Source: Eucommia ulmoides (lineage: Eukaryota; Streptophyta; Magnoliopsida; Garryales; Eucommiaceae). From it: a stretch of 64,000 nucleotides of DNA. The stretch covers positions 341,001 through 405,000 of the forward strand of contig JAENRU010000492.1 of assembly GCA_016647705.1 (NCBI GenBank), read 5' to 3'. The notes beneath the pieces were generated by a model. The model was not told the origin of the DNA, ran no database searches, and saw only the letters and a program-made list of their open reading frames with translations. This document shows, one piece after another, positions 12,149-20,568 of the stretch. The first letter of the stretch is position 1; every line of letters starts with the position of its first letter. The position numbers were made by a program, and so were the translations under genes.

Positions 12149-15086
12149 ATAACATGCTGAGAATGAAAGGACCCTTTTGGATTGAAACAGCCCAAAAATG
12201 CTCAGAAAGACAAAGTTCGATCAGATAATTCAACTGTGTATTTCGGACGGAAGATAACACTTTTTTGGGTGGAAACGTCCTTCTTTGGAAACGCCCCAAA
12301 AAAACACAGAAAGACCAAATTTGACCCAAAAATTCACCTGTGTCTGTTTCGGATGCAAAGTACCACTTGTTTGGTTGGAAACGGGCCTCCGTACAAATGC
12401 ACCAAAAATGTCCGAAAAGACCAAATTTGACCTGAAAATTGAGCAGTGGTTGTTTCGGACGAAAAGTACCACTTTTTTTTTTGTTGTTGTTGAAACAACC
12501 TCAGACGTAAAACAACACTTTTTTGGGTGGAAAAGACGTTCTATTCAAAATGCCCTAAAAGACCAAGTTCGACCAAATAATTCAACTGTGTCCGTTTTGG
12601 ATGAAAAACATGACATGATCGGGATGAAACGACCCTTTAGGATTGAAACACCCCAAAAATGCTCAAAAAGACAAAGTTCGACCAGATAATTCAATTGTTC
12701 TATTTCGGACGGAACACAAAACTTTTTTGGGTGGAAACGGCCTTCTTTGGAAACGCCCCCAAAATGCTCAGAAAGTCCAAGTTTGACCCGAAACTTCAAC
12801 TGTGTCTGTTTCGGACGCAAAGTACCACTTGTTTGGGTGGAAACGGGCCTCCATACCAAATTCACCCAAAATGCCTGAAACGACCAAATTTGACCTGAAA
12901 ATTGAACAGGGATTGTTTCAGACGAAAAGTACCACTTTTTTTTTTTTTTTTTTTTTTTTTTTCTGGAAAAAACCTCAGACATAAAAGCAACACTTTTTGG
13001 GGTGTAAATTACGTTCTATTCAAAATGCCCAGAAAGACCAAGTTTGACCCGAAAATTCACCTGTGTCTGTTTCGGACGCAAAGTACCACTTGTTTGGTTG
13101 GAAACGGGCCTCCGTACAAATGCACCAAAAATGCCCGAAAAGACCAAATTTGACCTGAAAATTGAGCAGTGGTTGTTTCGGATAAAAAGTACCACTTTTT
13201 TTTTTGTTGTTGAAACAACCTCAGACGTAAAACAACACTTTTTTGGGTGGAAAAGACGTTCTATTCAAAATGCCCAAAAAGACCAAGTTCGACCAAATAG
13301 TTCAACTGTGTCCGTTTTAGGCGAAAAACATGACATGATCCGGATGAAACGACCCTTTAGGATTGAAACACCCCAAAAATGCTCAAAAAGACAAAGTTCG
13401 ACCAGATAATTCAATTGTGTCTATTTCGGACGGAACACAAAACTTTTTTGGGTGGAAACGGCCTTCTTTGGAAACGCCCCCAAAATGCTGAGAAAGTCCA
13501 AGTTTGACCCGAAACTTCAACTGTGTCTGTTTCGGACGCAAAGTACCACTTGTTTGGGTGGAAACGGGCCTCCATACCAAACGCACCCAAAATACCCGAA
13601 AAGACCAAATTTGACCTGAAAATTGAACAGGGGTTGTTTCGAACGAAAGCACCACTTTTTTTTTTTTTTTTTTTTTTTGTTGAAACAACCTCAGACATAA
13701 AACAACACTTTTTTTGGGTGGAAATGACGTTCTATTCAAAATGACCAACAAGACCAAGTTCGACCAAATAATTCAACTGTGTCCGATTCGGACGAAAAAT
13801 ATGACATGATCGGGATGAAACGGCCCTCTGTGTAAAACGCCCCCAAAATACCCAAAAGGACTAAATTCGACCAGAAAATTCAACTGTGTCTATTTCGGAT
13901 GGAAGACAACACTTTTTTGGGTGGAAACGGCCTTCTTTGGAAACGCCCCCAAAATCCTCAGAAAGACCAAGTTCGACACGAAAATTCAACTGTGTCCGTT
14001 TCGGACGCAAAGTACCACTTGTTTGGTTGGAAACGGCCCTACGTACAAAACGCACCCAAAATGCCCGAAAAGTCCAAATTTGACCTGAAAATTGAACAGT
14101 GGTTGTTTCGGACGAAAAGCACCACTTTTTTTTTTTTTTTTTTGTTGAAACAACCTCAGACATAAAACAACACTTTTTTTGGGTGGAAATGACGTTCTAT
14201 TCAAAATGCCCAAAAAGACCAAGTTTGACCAAATAATTCAACTGTGTTCGTATCGGACGAAAAATATGACATGATCGGGATGAAACGGCCCTCTGTGTAA
14301 AACACCCCCAAAATGCTCCGAAAGACCAACTTTGACCAGAAAATTCAACTGTGTCCGTTTCGGACGCAAAGTACTACTTGTTTGGTTGGAAACGGGCCTC
14401 CATACAAAACGCACCCAAAATGCCCGAGAAGACCAAATTTGACCTGAATATTGAACAGTGGTTGTTTCGGACGAAAAGTACTACTTCTTTTTTTTAGTTG
14501 TTGAAACAACTTCAGACATAAAACAACAATTTTTTGGGTGGAATGACGTTCTATTCAAATTGCCCAAAAAGACCAAGTTCGACCAAATAATTCAACTGTG
14601 TCCGTTTTGGACGAAAAATATGACATGATCGGGATGAAACGGCCTATGTGTAAAACGCCCCCAAAATACCCAAAAAGAGTAAATTCGACTTGATAATTCA
14701 ACTCTGTCTATTTTGAACGGAAGGCAACACTTTTTTTGGTGGAAACAGCCTTGTTTAGAAACGCTCCCAAAAAGCTCAGAAAGACCAAGTTTGACACGAA
14801 AATTCAACTGTGTCCGTTTCGGACGCAAAGTACCACTTTTTTGGTTGGAAACGGGCATCCGTACAAAACGCACCGAAAATGCACGAAAAGGCCAAATTTG
14901 ACCTGAATATTGAACAGTGGTTGTTTCGGACGAAAAATACCACTTTTTTTTTTTTTTTTTTTTTTGTGGAAAAAACCTCAGACATAAAACAACACTTTTT
15001 AGGGTGTAAATGACGTTCTATTCAAAATGTCCAGAAAGGCCAAGTTCGACCAAATAATTTAACTGTGTCCGTTTAGGACAAAAAAT
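12149..15086. repeat. Left-block HOR unit 4 (2,938 bp)
   Basis: Longer variant of the left HOR. Near 13025-13040 the end of sub-repeat C passes into sub-repeat B (CAAAATGCCCAGAAAGACC then TTTGACCCG), so a D-A pair is missing there. It contains an A-less monomer near 14310 and the TATTTTGAACGGAAG variant near 14709. Long T runs occur at 12936-12962 and 13656-13678. Confidence 0.65.
12936..12962 (+). repeat. Long poly-T tract (27 T) in sub-repeat C
   Basis: Run of 27 T after AAAAGTACCAC, followed by CTGGAAAAAACC instead of the usual GTTGAAACAACC. Confidence 0.9.
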
Positions 15087-16029
15087 ATAACATGCTGAGA
15101 ATGAAAGGACCCTTTTGGATTGAAACACCCCAAAAATGCTCAGAAAGACAAAGTTCGATCAGATAATTCAACTGTCTATTTCGGACGGAAGATAACACTC
15201 TTTTGGGTGAAAACGGCCTTCTTTGGAAACGCCCCCAAAATCCTCAGAAAGACCAAGTTTGACCCGAAAATTCACCTGTGTCTGTTTCGGATGCAAAGTA
15301 CCACTTGTTTGGTTGAAAACGGGACTCCGTACAAATGTACCAAAAATGCCCGGAAAGACCAAATGTGACCTGAAAATTGAGCAGTGGTTGTTTCAGAAGA
15401 AAAGTACCACTTTTTTTTTTTGTTGTTGTTGAAACAACCTCAAATGTAAAACAACACTTTTTTGGGTGGAAAAGACGTTCTATTCAAAATGCCCAAAAAG
15501 ACCAAGTTCGACCAAATAATTCAACTTTGTCCGTTTTGGACGAAAAACATGACATGATCAGGATGAAACGACCCTTTAGGATTGAAACATGCCAAAAATG
15601 CTCAAAAAGACAAAGTTCGACCAGATAATTCAATTGTGTCTATTTCGGACGGAACACAAAACTTTTTTGGGTGGAAACGGCCTTCTTTGGAAATGCCCCC
15701 AAAATGCTTAGAAAGTCCAAGTTTGACCCGAAACTTCAACTGTGTCTGTTTCAGACGCAAAGTACCACTTGTTTGGGTGGAAACGGGCCTCCATACCATA
15801 TGCACCCAAAATGCCCGAAACGACCAAATTTGGCCTGAAAATTGAACAGGGGTTGTTTCGGACGAAAAGTACCACTTTTTTGTTTTTGTTGTTGAAACAA
15901 CCTCAGACATAAAACAACATTTTTTTGGGTGGAAATGACGTTCTATTCAAAATGCCCAAAAAGACAACGTTCGACCATATAATTCAACTGTGTCTGTTTC
16001 GGACGAAAAATATGACATGATCGGGATGA
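15087..16029. repeat. Left-block HOR unit 5, cut by the retrotransposon
   Basis: Starts with the same ATAACATGCTGAG sub-repeat D variant and continues for about two monomers. It is interrupted at GATCGGGATGA, where the LTR retrotransposon is inserted. Confidence 0.65.
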
Positions 16030-16034
16030 AATAG
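16030..16034 (+). repeat. Left target-site duplication (AATAG)
   Basis: The five bases before the left LTR are AATAG. The five after the right LTR are AACGG, which is what the satellite normally has at this point (GATGAAACGGCCC). The two copies differ at two adjacent positions, both transitions falling on the CpG, so this is best read as a 5-bp duplication whose left copy has decayed. Confidence 0.7.
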
Positions 16035-16320
16035 TGATGCGAACCTCACCAAGGATTAGTGAGACCCGAAACCAACTTAGGGTTTCTTCGCGAAGATCAA
16101 AACTAAATCAGATTTTTGAACGAGCTAACAATACAGAAATTGAAAGATCGATTACCTTGACCCGACGTTTATGAACGAAACGCGAACCAATGGTATAATG
16201 ATCTTGACCCAATGATTATAATGAATCACGAATCAAAGATATAAGTTTGAACGCCACAAGAAACTCTTGATAAGTTCAAGAAAAGTTCTTTGAAGAACTA
16301 AAGAGAAAACTCTCCCAATT

Positions 16321-16326
16321 TTTATT
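16321..16326 (-). terminator. Candidate polyadenylation signal AATAAA in the 3' LTR
   Basis: AATAAA on the minus strand, about 40 bases downstream of the TATA-like box, where an R region would be expected. Plant poly(A) signals are degenerate, so this is only a position-supported guess. Confidence 0.35.
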
Positions 16327-16365
16327 AATCAAAGTAATGTGAAATTCGTAGGTCTACAAAGCCCC

Positions 16366-16373
16366 TTAAATAG
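16366..16373 (-). promoter_or_regulatory. TATA-like box in the 3' LTR
   Basis: CTATTTAA followed by GGGGC on the minus strand, the best TATA-like sequence in the LTR. It is conserved at the same place in the other LTR. Confidence 0.4.
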
Positions 16374-16641
16374 GTGGCCAAGAGAATAAGAAAAGAAACC
16401 CTAATGCACTTTGAAATTCGTGGGTCTACATGGAGGAAAAAGGAAACCCTAAAATCTAATTGTTAAATAAAGAATAAGGAAGCTTCCTAATTTGCCTTAC
16501 ATTCCTAGTTGGAAAAGGAAATGATTTACTTGGCAATCAAGCTTACAAATCAGCCTAAAAATAATTAAAAGACTTAAAATAATAAAATAAATATGATAAG
16601 AATTTCGTGGTCCACATGACTTGGCCCATTTGAGTTCATGT

Positions 16642-16881
16642 CTAAGCCCATTCGCTTGCTTTGATGAGATAGATTTGGCCTTGATTGTCCGATGGGCCTA
16701 ATTTGGCCTTAACTATTGCAGACATGGGCCAAGTCTCTTGAATTAGCCCATTAAGTGCTACTTTGTTTTTCTTGGATCTTTCCCTAGTAATAGGCCTAAC
16801 TGGAACATGTAACTGATCCTCTGATGGTGCTCGTTGATTCTCATCATTCCCCCTCTCTTAAAAATGATTCGTCCTCGAATC
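16642..16881 (-). pseudogene. C-terminal Pol tail running through the purine tract into the 3' LTR
   Basis: In the frame starting at 16881 the sequence reads DSRTNHF, then a TAA stop at 16858-16860. The same frame reopens across the purine tract and continues 67 codons inside the LTR to a TAG at 16642-16644. The LTR part contains a basic RPITRERSKK segment followed by ALNGLIQETW, and it is equally open in the other LTR. Such a basic tail after an SRTN-type motif is what is expected at the end of Pol, and Pol overlapping the 3' LTR is described for CRM elements. The internal stop and the deletion just upstream make it non-functional here. Confidence 0.6.
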
Positions 16882-17630
16882 TTCACCAGAGTGTTGTTAA
16901 TAGTTCGGAAATTGTCAAACATTCGCCAAGTCCCATCCTTCCTAAGCACAAGTAGCACTGATACCGCGCACGGACTCTTGCCTTCTCGTATGTGTCCTTT
17001 GGCCATCAACTCCTCAACTTGCCTTTGAAGTTCCTTTGTCTCCTCCGAATTATGCCTATTGGCTACTGGTTGGTCAAGAATCATTGCACAGGGTACAAAA
17101 TCGATTTGATTCGCAATCCCTCTATAAGGTAGAAAATCGCTATGCACATCATTAGAAAACATGTCCTTATATTCCTGCAACATATAAACTACAACACTGG
17201 GCAAAGATTTGTCAATTTCGTTAGTGGTAAAACAAGTCTCTTTGTACAAGAGTATAAATATAGGTTGATTTGTATAAAAAGCCATATTGACATTACTCGC
17301 CTTAGCATAAAAACTCACTTGTTTTTCTGTTTTTCTCTCATTTTTTTCACTCTCCTTTTTCTCATCTTTTTTTGAACTCTCGGTCTCACAAGTTTTTTTC
17401 AACTCATTCTCTCTTTTCAATTTAATTTGATCCTCATTGTCCCTTTGTTGTTCCATGTCATCCTCCGCGACTTGAGCACTTAGAGCACGCCAATCAACAA
17501 GTAACTCACCCTCCACCAAGTACTCCACATCACTGTCGCATGCATCCCTATGCGGTAGCATCTGGTCATTATCACCCTCGCTGTCGGTTTCTATCTCTCC
17601 CTCAACATATGCTTTGTTAACATTGGGCAA
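16758..17630 (-). pseudogene. pol remnant: Gag-Pol linker and reverse-transcriptase N-terminus
   Basis: A 290-codon open frame opens at a TTG codon (17630), not an ATG. Residues 1-64 are acidic and resemble the Gag-protease linker. Residues 66-105 are Lys/Glu rich and resemble the spacer after protease, so the protease core with its Asp-Ser/Thr-Gly site is absent. Residues 141-160 (SLPSVVVYMLQEYKDMF) and 161-250 match the start of a Ty3/gypsy reverse transcriptase, including EETKELQRQVEELM, SPCAV and KDGTWRM (231-237). The match stops after INNTLVK (244-250). The last 40 residues come from reading the element's 3' end and LTR out of frame, so a deletion junction lies at about 16881. No catalytic YxDD region, RNase H or integrase remains. 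It overlaps the gag frame by 14 bp in another frame. Confidence 0.85.
16847..16859 (-). other. Polypurine tract
   Basis: AAGAGAGGGGGAA on the minus strand, directly abutting the 3' LTR start TGATG. This is the expected plus-strand primer site for reverse transcription and fixes the element's orientation. Confidence 0.85.
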
Positions 17631-18609
17631 ATCGTCTCTCCTTTTTCGTGGTTCTGTTTTGGACTTTGAAATAGCCCTTTTCGTCTATTCTCCTATTCGG
17701 CATCCATGAAGTAGAAGAGCCCGGGTTTTGAAATAACTGAGTTCCCTTCCTTGTAAGTTGCCGTTCCACCTTTATTGCCATGTGCACCATGTCCTCCAAC
17801 TCCACATAATGTTGCAACTTCACCACGTTGGCAATCTCCCGATTCAGCCCATTCAAGAACCTTGCCATTGTTGCTTCTCTATCTTCCTCGACATTAGCCT
17901 GGATCATAGCGATCTCCATCTCCTTGTAGTAATCATCCACGCTCCGATAGCCTTGAGTAAGACTTTGTAACTTCTGGTACAAATCCCTATAGTAGTGACT
18001 AGGGACAAATCTTCTCCTCATTATGGCCTTTATTTCAGCCCACGTCTCAATAGGCCTCTCATGGTTTCGCCTTCTGTTCATCACAAGTTGATCCCACCAT
18101 ATTATAGCATAATCAACAAATGCAATTACAACGAGTTTTACCTTTTTATGCTCAGAGTAGTTGCAGCACTCAAAGTTCAATTCCATCTTCTTCTCCCACT
18201 CCAAGTACGCTTCAGGGTCGTTCTTCCCTTGGAACGATGGAATCTTCATCTTGATGCTTCCAAAGTTATTATCGATTTGCTCCCCATATCTATCTTTTCT
18301 ATTGCCATATCTACGGCCAAATCTGCCCAAGCTCGCATTAGAGATGCGATCATCTTCATCTAGGTCGTCCCCATCATAATCTACATATTCATACCGAGGC
18401 AGATTCCTCTCTCGTCGTTGTACATTAGGAGCTTTAGGTGGTTGCTGTGAACTAGACTCAGCTTTGTCTAGTCGTTCATGCACTTCATCAAACCACAAGT
18501 TCAACTGTTGAAACTTTTGCTCCAAGGTCTCGTAGAAAACTTTTGCGTCCATTATGTCCATCCTTTCTTGTGTTTCATCGGACGAGCCTTTATTTGTTTC
18601 TCGAGACAT
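17617..18609 (-). pseudogene. gag: gag remnant (retrotransposon Gag domain)
   Basis: A 330-codon frame starts at the ATG at 18609. Residues 21-50 are a likely coiled coil (QKFQQLNLWFDEVHERLDKA). Residues 70-115 are acidic then basic linker. Residues 120-275 match the retrotransposon Gag domain: IPSFQGKNDPEAYLEWEKKM, a hydrophobic helix ending IIWWDQL, TWAEIKAIMRRRFVP, and a DDYYKEME helix. The CCHC zinc knuckle expected after residue 300 is missing apart from a terminal FAQC, and the frame then stops. The next pol frame begins 14 bp upstream of this stop in a different frame, so a small indel near 17619 appears to have split an originally continuous gag-pol frame. Gag normally forms the virus-like particle that packages element RNA; this copy is unlikely to package RNA without the knuckle. 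Confidence 0.85.
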
Positions 18610-19258
18610 GTTTAGTAACCTGCAAAAACAAAGTTAGCAAACCTCACAAACACTCCCTCACGTGTTTGCACTCAAACTATGTCACTCCACTCGTGTATCA
18701 CTCAAATTCGGCTTTTACCCTCTTATAAGCTCACACTCTCTTGCCTTTTTCCATTCTTTAGTTCCCTCTTTTAGTTCTTTATTGAACTTAACCAATCTCA
18801 ATCAGAAATTTCCTTGTAGCAATCCAAACTCAACAATTTGATTCACTAAAAATGAGATTTTAGGAACGAAACAAAGGGAACAAAAAAAGCACAAAGAAAA
18901 GTTTATAGAGTAGAACAAGAAGAAATTATTCTCAATTTTTGTTTGGGGGGGGGGGGGCTGTTGAATTTTCAATTTTTTTTTTTTTTTTTTTGTTTCTGTT
19001 TTTTTTTTTTTTTGAAAACCAACAACTTTAATTTGAGATTTGAAGGATCACAATATTTAAACAAAAAATATGATCAGAACAAAGATGCACCACGATTTAT
19101 TTTTTTTTCAAGATTGGACCAGATTTGAATTAGAACGAAAAGAAAAAAAAACGCAATAGATCTGATGATATAATTTGGTCAAGAAAAAAAAATTTATGAA
19201 GGAATAGATATAGAAGAACGAAAAAGAAAAAGGATAGATGAAACCTGATTTAGACCTT
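18610..19258 (-). other. Untranslated leader of the retrotransposon
   Basis: About 650 bp between the primer-binding site and the gag ATG. No coding signal. On the plus strand it contains a run of 13 G (18945-18957), 19 T (18973-18991) and 15 T (18999-19013), which in element sense are A and C homopolymers. AT rich otherwise. These runs may vary in length or be mis-sequenced. Confidence 0.75.
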
Positions 19259-19271
19259 GCTCTGATTACCA
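19259..19271 (-). other. Primer-binding site, initiator Met-tRNA type, with one extra base
   Basis: Two bases after the 5' LTR end (CATCA, then TT) the minus strand reads TGGTAATCAGAGC. The plant initiator-Met-tRNA primer site is TGGTATCAGAGC, so this copy has one inserted A and otherwise matches all 12 bases. The insertion would weaken tRNA pairing. Confidence 0.8.
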
Positions 19272-19559
19272 AATGATGCGAACCTCACCAAGAATTAGTG
19301 AGACCCGAAACCAACTTAGGGTTTCTTCGTGAAGATCGAAACTAAATCAGATTTTTGAATGAGCTAAAAATACAGAAATTGAAAGATAGATTACCTTGAC
19401 CCAACGTTTATGAACGAAACACGAACCAATGGTATAATGATCTTGACCCAATGATTATAATGAATCACGAATCAAAGATATAAGTTTGAACGCCACAAGA
19501 AACTCTTGATAAGTTCAAGAAAAGTTCTCTGAAGAATTAAAGAGAAAACTCTCACAATT

Positions 19560-19565
19560 TTTATT
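19560..19565 (-). terminator. Candidate polyadenylation signal AATAAA in the 5' LTR
   Basis: Same position as the copy in the other LTR (offset 3,239 bp), about 40 bases downstream of the TATA-like box. Confidence 0.3.
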
Positions 19566-19604
19566 AATCAAAATAATGTGAAATTCGTAGGTCTACAAAG
19601 CCCC

Positions 19605-19612
19605 TTAAATAG
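19605..19612 (-). promoter_or_regulatory. TATA-like box in the 5' LTR
   Basis: CTATTTAA followed by GGGGC on the minus strand, identical to the 3' LTR copy. It is the likeliest core promoter for element RNA. Confidence 0.4.
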
Positions 19613-20085
19613 GTAGCCAAGAGAATAAGAAAAGAAACCCTAATGCACTTTGAAATTCGTGGGTCTACATGGAGAAAAAAGGAAATCCTAAAATCTAATT
19701 GCTAAATAAAGAATAAGGAAGCTTCCTAATTTGCCTTACATTCCTAGTTGGAAAAGGAAATGATTTACTTGGCAATCAAGCTTACAAATCAGCCTAAAAA
19801 TAATTAAAAGACTTAAAATAATAAAATAAATATGATAAGAATTTCGTGGTCCACATGACTTGGCCCATTTGAGTTCATGTCTAAGCCCACTCGCTTGCTT
19901 TAATGAGATAGATATGGCCTTGATTGTCTGATGGGCCTAATTTGGCCTTAACTATTGCAGACATGGGCCAAGTCTCTTGAATTAGCCCATTAAGTGCTAC
20001 TTTGATTTTCTTGGATCTTTCCCTACTAATAGGCCTAACTGGAACATGTAACTGATCCTCTGATGGTGCTCGTTGATTCTCATCA

Positions 20086-20090
20086 AACGG
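20086..20090 (+). repeat. Right target-site duplication (AACGG)
   Basis: The first five satellite bases after the LTR are AACGG, matching the normal satellite at this point and pairing with the decayed AATAG on the left. Confidence 0.7.
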
Positions 20091-20110
20091 CCCTCTGTGT
20101 AAAACGCCTC

Positions 20111-20215
20111 CAAAATGCCCAAAAAGACTAAATTCGACCAGATAATTCAACTGTGTCTATTTCGGACGGAAGACAACACTTTTTAGGTGGAAACGGCCTT
20201 CTTTGGAAACACCCC
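20111..20215 (+). repeat. Sub-repeat A (105 bp)
   Basis: Reads CAAAATGCCCAAAAAGACTA, TTCGACCAGATAATTCAACTG, TATTTCGGACGGAAGACAAC, then the T-rich ACTTTTTAGGTGGAAACGGCC and TTCTTTGG. It is the sub-repeat most often lost in left-block monomers. Confidence 0.85.
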
Positions 20216-20322
20216 CAAAACGCTCAGAAAGACCAAGTTTGACCCAAAAATTCAACTGTGTCCGTATCGGACCCAAAGTACCACTTGTTTTGTTGGAAAC
20301 GGGCCTCCGTACAAAACGAATC
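20216..20322 (+). repeat. Sub-repeat B (107 bp)
   Basis: Reads CAAAACGCTCAGAAAGACC, TTTGACCC, TTCAACTGTGTCCG, then GTACCACTTGTTT, the GGAAACGGGCC block that resembles a CENP-B box in other copies, and TCCGTACAAAACG. Confidence 0.85.
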
Positions 20323-20461
20323 CAAAATGCCCGAAAAGATGAAATTTGACCAGAAAATTGAACCGTGGTTGTTTCGGACGAAAAGTACCACTTTTTTTTT
20401 GGTTGTTGAAACAACCTCAGACATAAAACAACACTTTTTATGGTGGAAATGACGTTCAATT
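20323..20461 (+). repeat. Sub-repeat C with poly-T insert (139 bp)
   Basis: Begins like the others (CAAAATGCCCGAAAAGA, TTGAACCGTGG, TTTCGGACGAAAAGTACCAC) but then has a poly-T run, GTTGTTGAAACAACC and TCAGACATAAAACAACAC before the TGGTGGAAATGACG end. The part after the T run resembles the second half of sub-repeat A (GAAGACAACACTTTTT), so C looks like a C-to-A fusion with a partial duplication and the T run at the joint. Confidence 0.8.
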
Positions 20462-20568
20462 CAAAATGCCCAAAAAGACCAAGTTCGACCAAATAATTCA
20501 ACTGTGTCCGTTTCGAACGAAAAATATGACATGATCGGGATGAAACGGCCCTATGTGTAAAACGCCCC
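20462..20568 (+). repeat. Sub-repeat D (107 bp)
   Basis: Reads CAAAATGCCCAAAAAGACC, AGTTCGACCAAATAATTCAAC, TGTGTCCGTTTCG, then AAAAATATGACATGATCGGG, ATGAAACGGCCC and TGTGTAAAACGCCCC. The retrotransposon inserted in the GATGAAACGG part of this sub-repeat. Confidence 0.85.

Larger units (their letters stand above)
1..16029. repeat. Satellite array, left block (~460-bp monomers, heterogeneous)
   Basis: Head-to-tail copies of a ~460-bp monomer fill this block. Recurring landmarks are a CAAAATGCCCAAAAAGAC-type start, TTCAACTGTGTC, TTTCGGACG, a poly-T tract, and GACATGATCGGGATGAAACG. Monomers diverge more here than in the 30-56 kb block. Several are incomplete: some lack sub-repeat A, and there are deletions or jumps near 3370, 3530, 6250, 8920, 10362, 11165, 13030 and 14310. 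A diagnostic D sub-repeat variant (ATAACATGCTGAG) recurs at 4386, 7045, 9698, 12149 and 15087, which defines a loose HOR of about 2.45-2.94 kb. No conserved protein reading is present. Short open frames occur on both strands because the monomer has few stops, and they change with every indel. The satellite family is not one I recognise. Confidence 0.95.
16035..16846 (-). repeat. 3' LTR (element sense), 812 bp
   Basis: Direct copy of 19274-20085 at an offset of 3,239 bp, with no length difference. Both ends carry the TGATG...CATCA inverted termini. Compared with the partner, about 22 substitutions are visible, roughly 16 transitions and 6 transversions; at least five or six of the transitions lie in CpG. 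In element sense the first ~200 bp encode the end of Pol. A TATA-like CTATTTAA and an AATAAA lie in the middle and suggest the U3/R layout. Confidence 0.95.
16035..20085 (-). mobile_element. Ty3/gypsy LTR retrotransposon, CRM-like, internally deleted
   Basis: A 4,051-bp element lies in minus orientation inside the satellite, which resumes in phase on the far side (GATGAA before, AACGGCCCTC after). It has two 812-bp LTRs starting TGATG and ending CATCA, a primer-binding site next to the right-hand (5') LTR, a purine tract next to the left-hand (3') LTR, a gag remnant and a short pol remnant. Three features point to the CRM clade of plant chromoviruses: the character of the reverse-transcriptase start, the absence of a gap between pol and the 3' LTR, and a basic Pol tail encoded inside the LTR. 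The clade call is inference. Protease, most of reverse transcriptase, RNase H and integrase are gone, so any past movement of this form needed proteins from another element. By eye the LTRs differ at about 22 of 812 sites with no indels. Confidence 0.92.
19274..20085 (-). repeat. 5' LTR (element sense), 812 bp
   Basis: Partner of 16035-16846, same length, same TGATG...CATCA ends. It would carry the active promoter. Its right edge joins satellite sequence at AACGGCCCTCTGTG. The open frame at 19881-20150 crosses this edge: its first residues are satellite and the rest is the Pol tail that every LTR copy carries, so it is not an independent gene. Confidence 0.95.
20111..20568 (+). repeat. Representative monomer (458 bp) with four sub-repeats
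   Basis: One complete monomer in A-B-C-D order, chosen because it directly follows the retrotransposon and has few indels. Each sub-repeat starts CAAAA(T/C)G followed by a C-rich triplet and A(A/G)AAAGA, then about 34 bases later TTCAAC or TTGAAC. Spacing of these anchors is 105, 107, 139 and 107 bp. Confidence 0.9.

Noticed and set aside
12545..12982. Open frames of 60-145 codons on both strands throughout the array, such as a 145-codon minus-strand frame here
   Set aside because: They are translations of the satellite. Similar frames appear in overlapping positions on both strands, they start and stop with indels and poly-T length, and codon positions show no protein-like constraint.
1..16029. 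CRISPR-like or prokaryotic repeat array
   Set aside because: Repeats are contiguous with no unique spacers, the unit is ~460 bp, and the embedded element is a eukaryotic LTR retrotransposon.
16758..16880. The last 40 residues of the pol frame as a novel domain
   Set aside because: They arise from reading the element's 3' end, purine tract and LTR out of frame after the deletion junction at about 16881.
18943..19128. A 61-codon plus-strand frame with a poly-Phe stretch
   Set aside because: It reads the G and T homopolymers of the transposon leader in the antisense direction.
16035..20085. Telomere-like CCCTAAA and TTAGGG words in the LTRs
   Set aside because: They are single words (for example AACCCTAAAATC near 16445), not tandem repeats, so they are no evidence for a telomere.
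19881..20150. An 89-codon minus-strand frame joining satellite and LTR
   Set aside because: Its start lies in satellite DNA and its remainder is the Pol tail carried by the LTR; the fusion exists only because of the insertion site.
20400..20420. GTTGAAACAAC after the poly-T as a hairpin terminator
   Set aside because: The stem is only four or five pairs and the T run lies on the wrong side of it on the plus strand; a coding transcript to terminate is also lacking.
20462..20568. Hammerhead ribozyme or retrozyme core in the GATCGGGATGAAACGG stretch
   Set aside because: GATGAAAC looks suggestive, but the CUGAUGA box, a separate GAAA box and the helices around a GUC cleavage site are not present.
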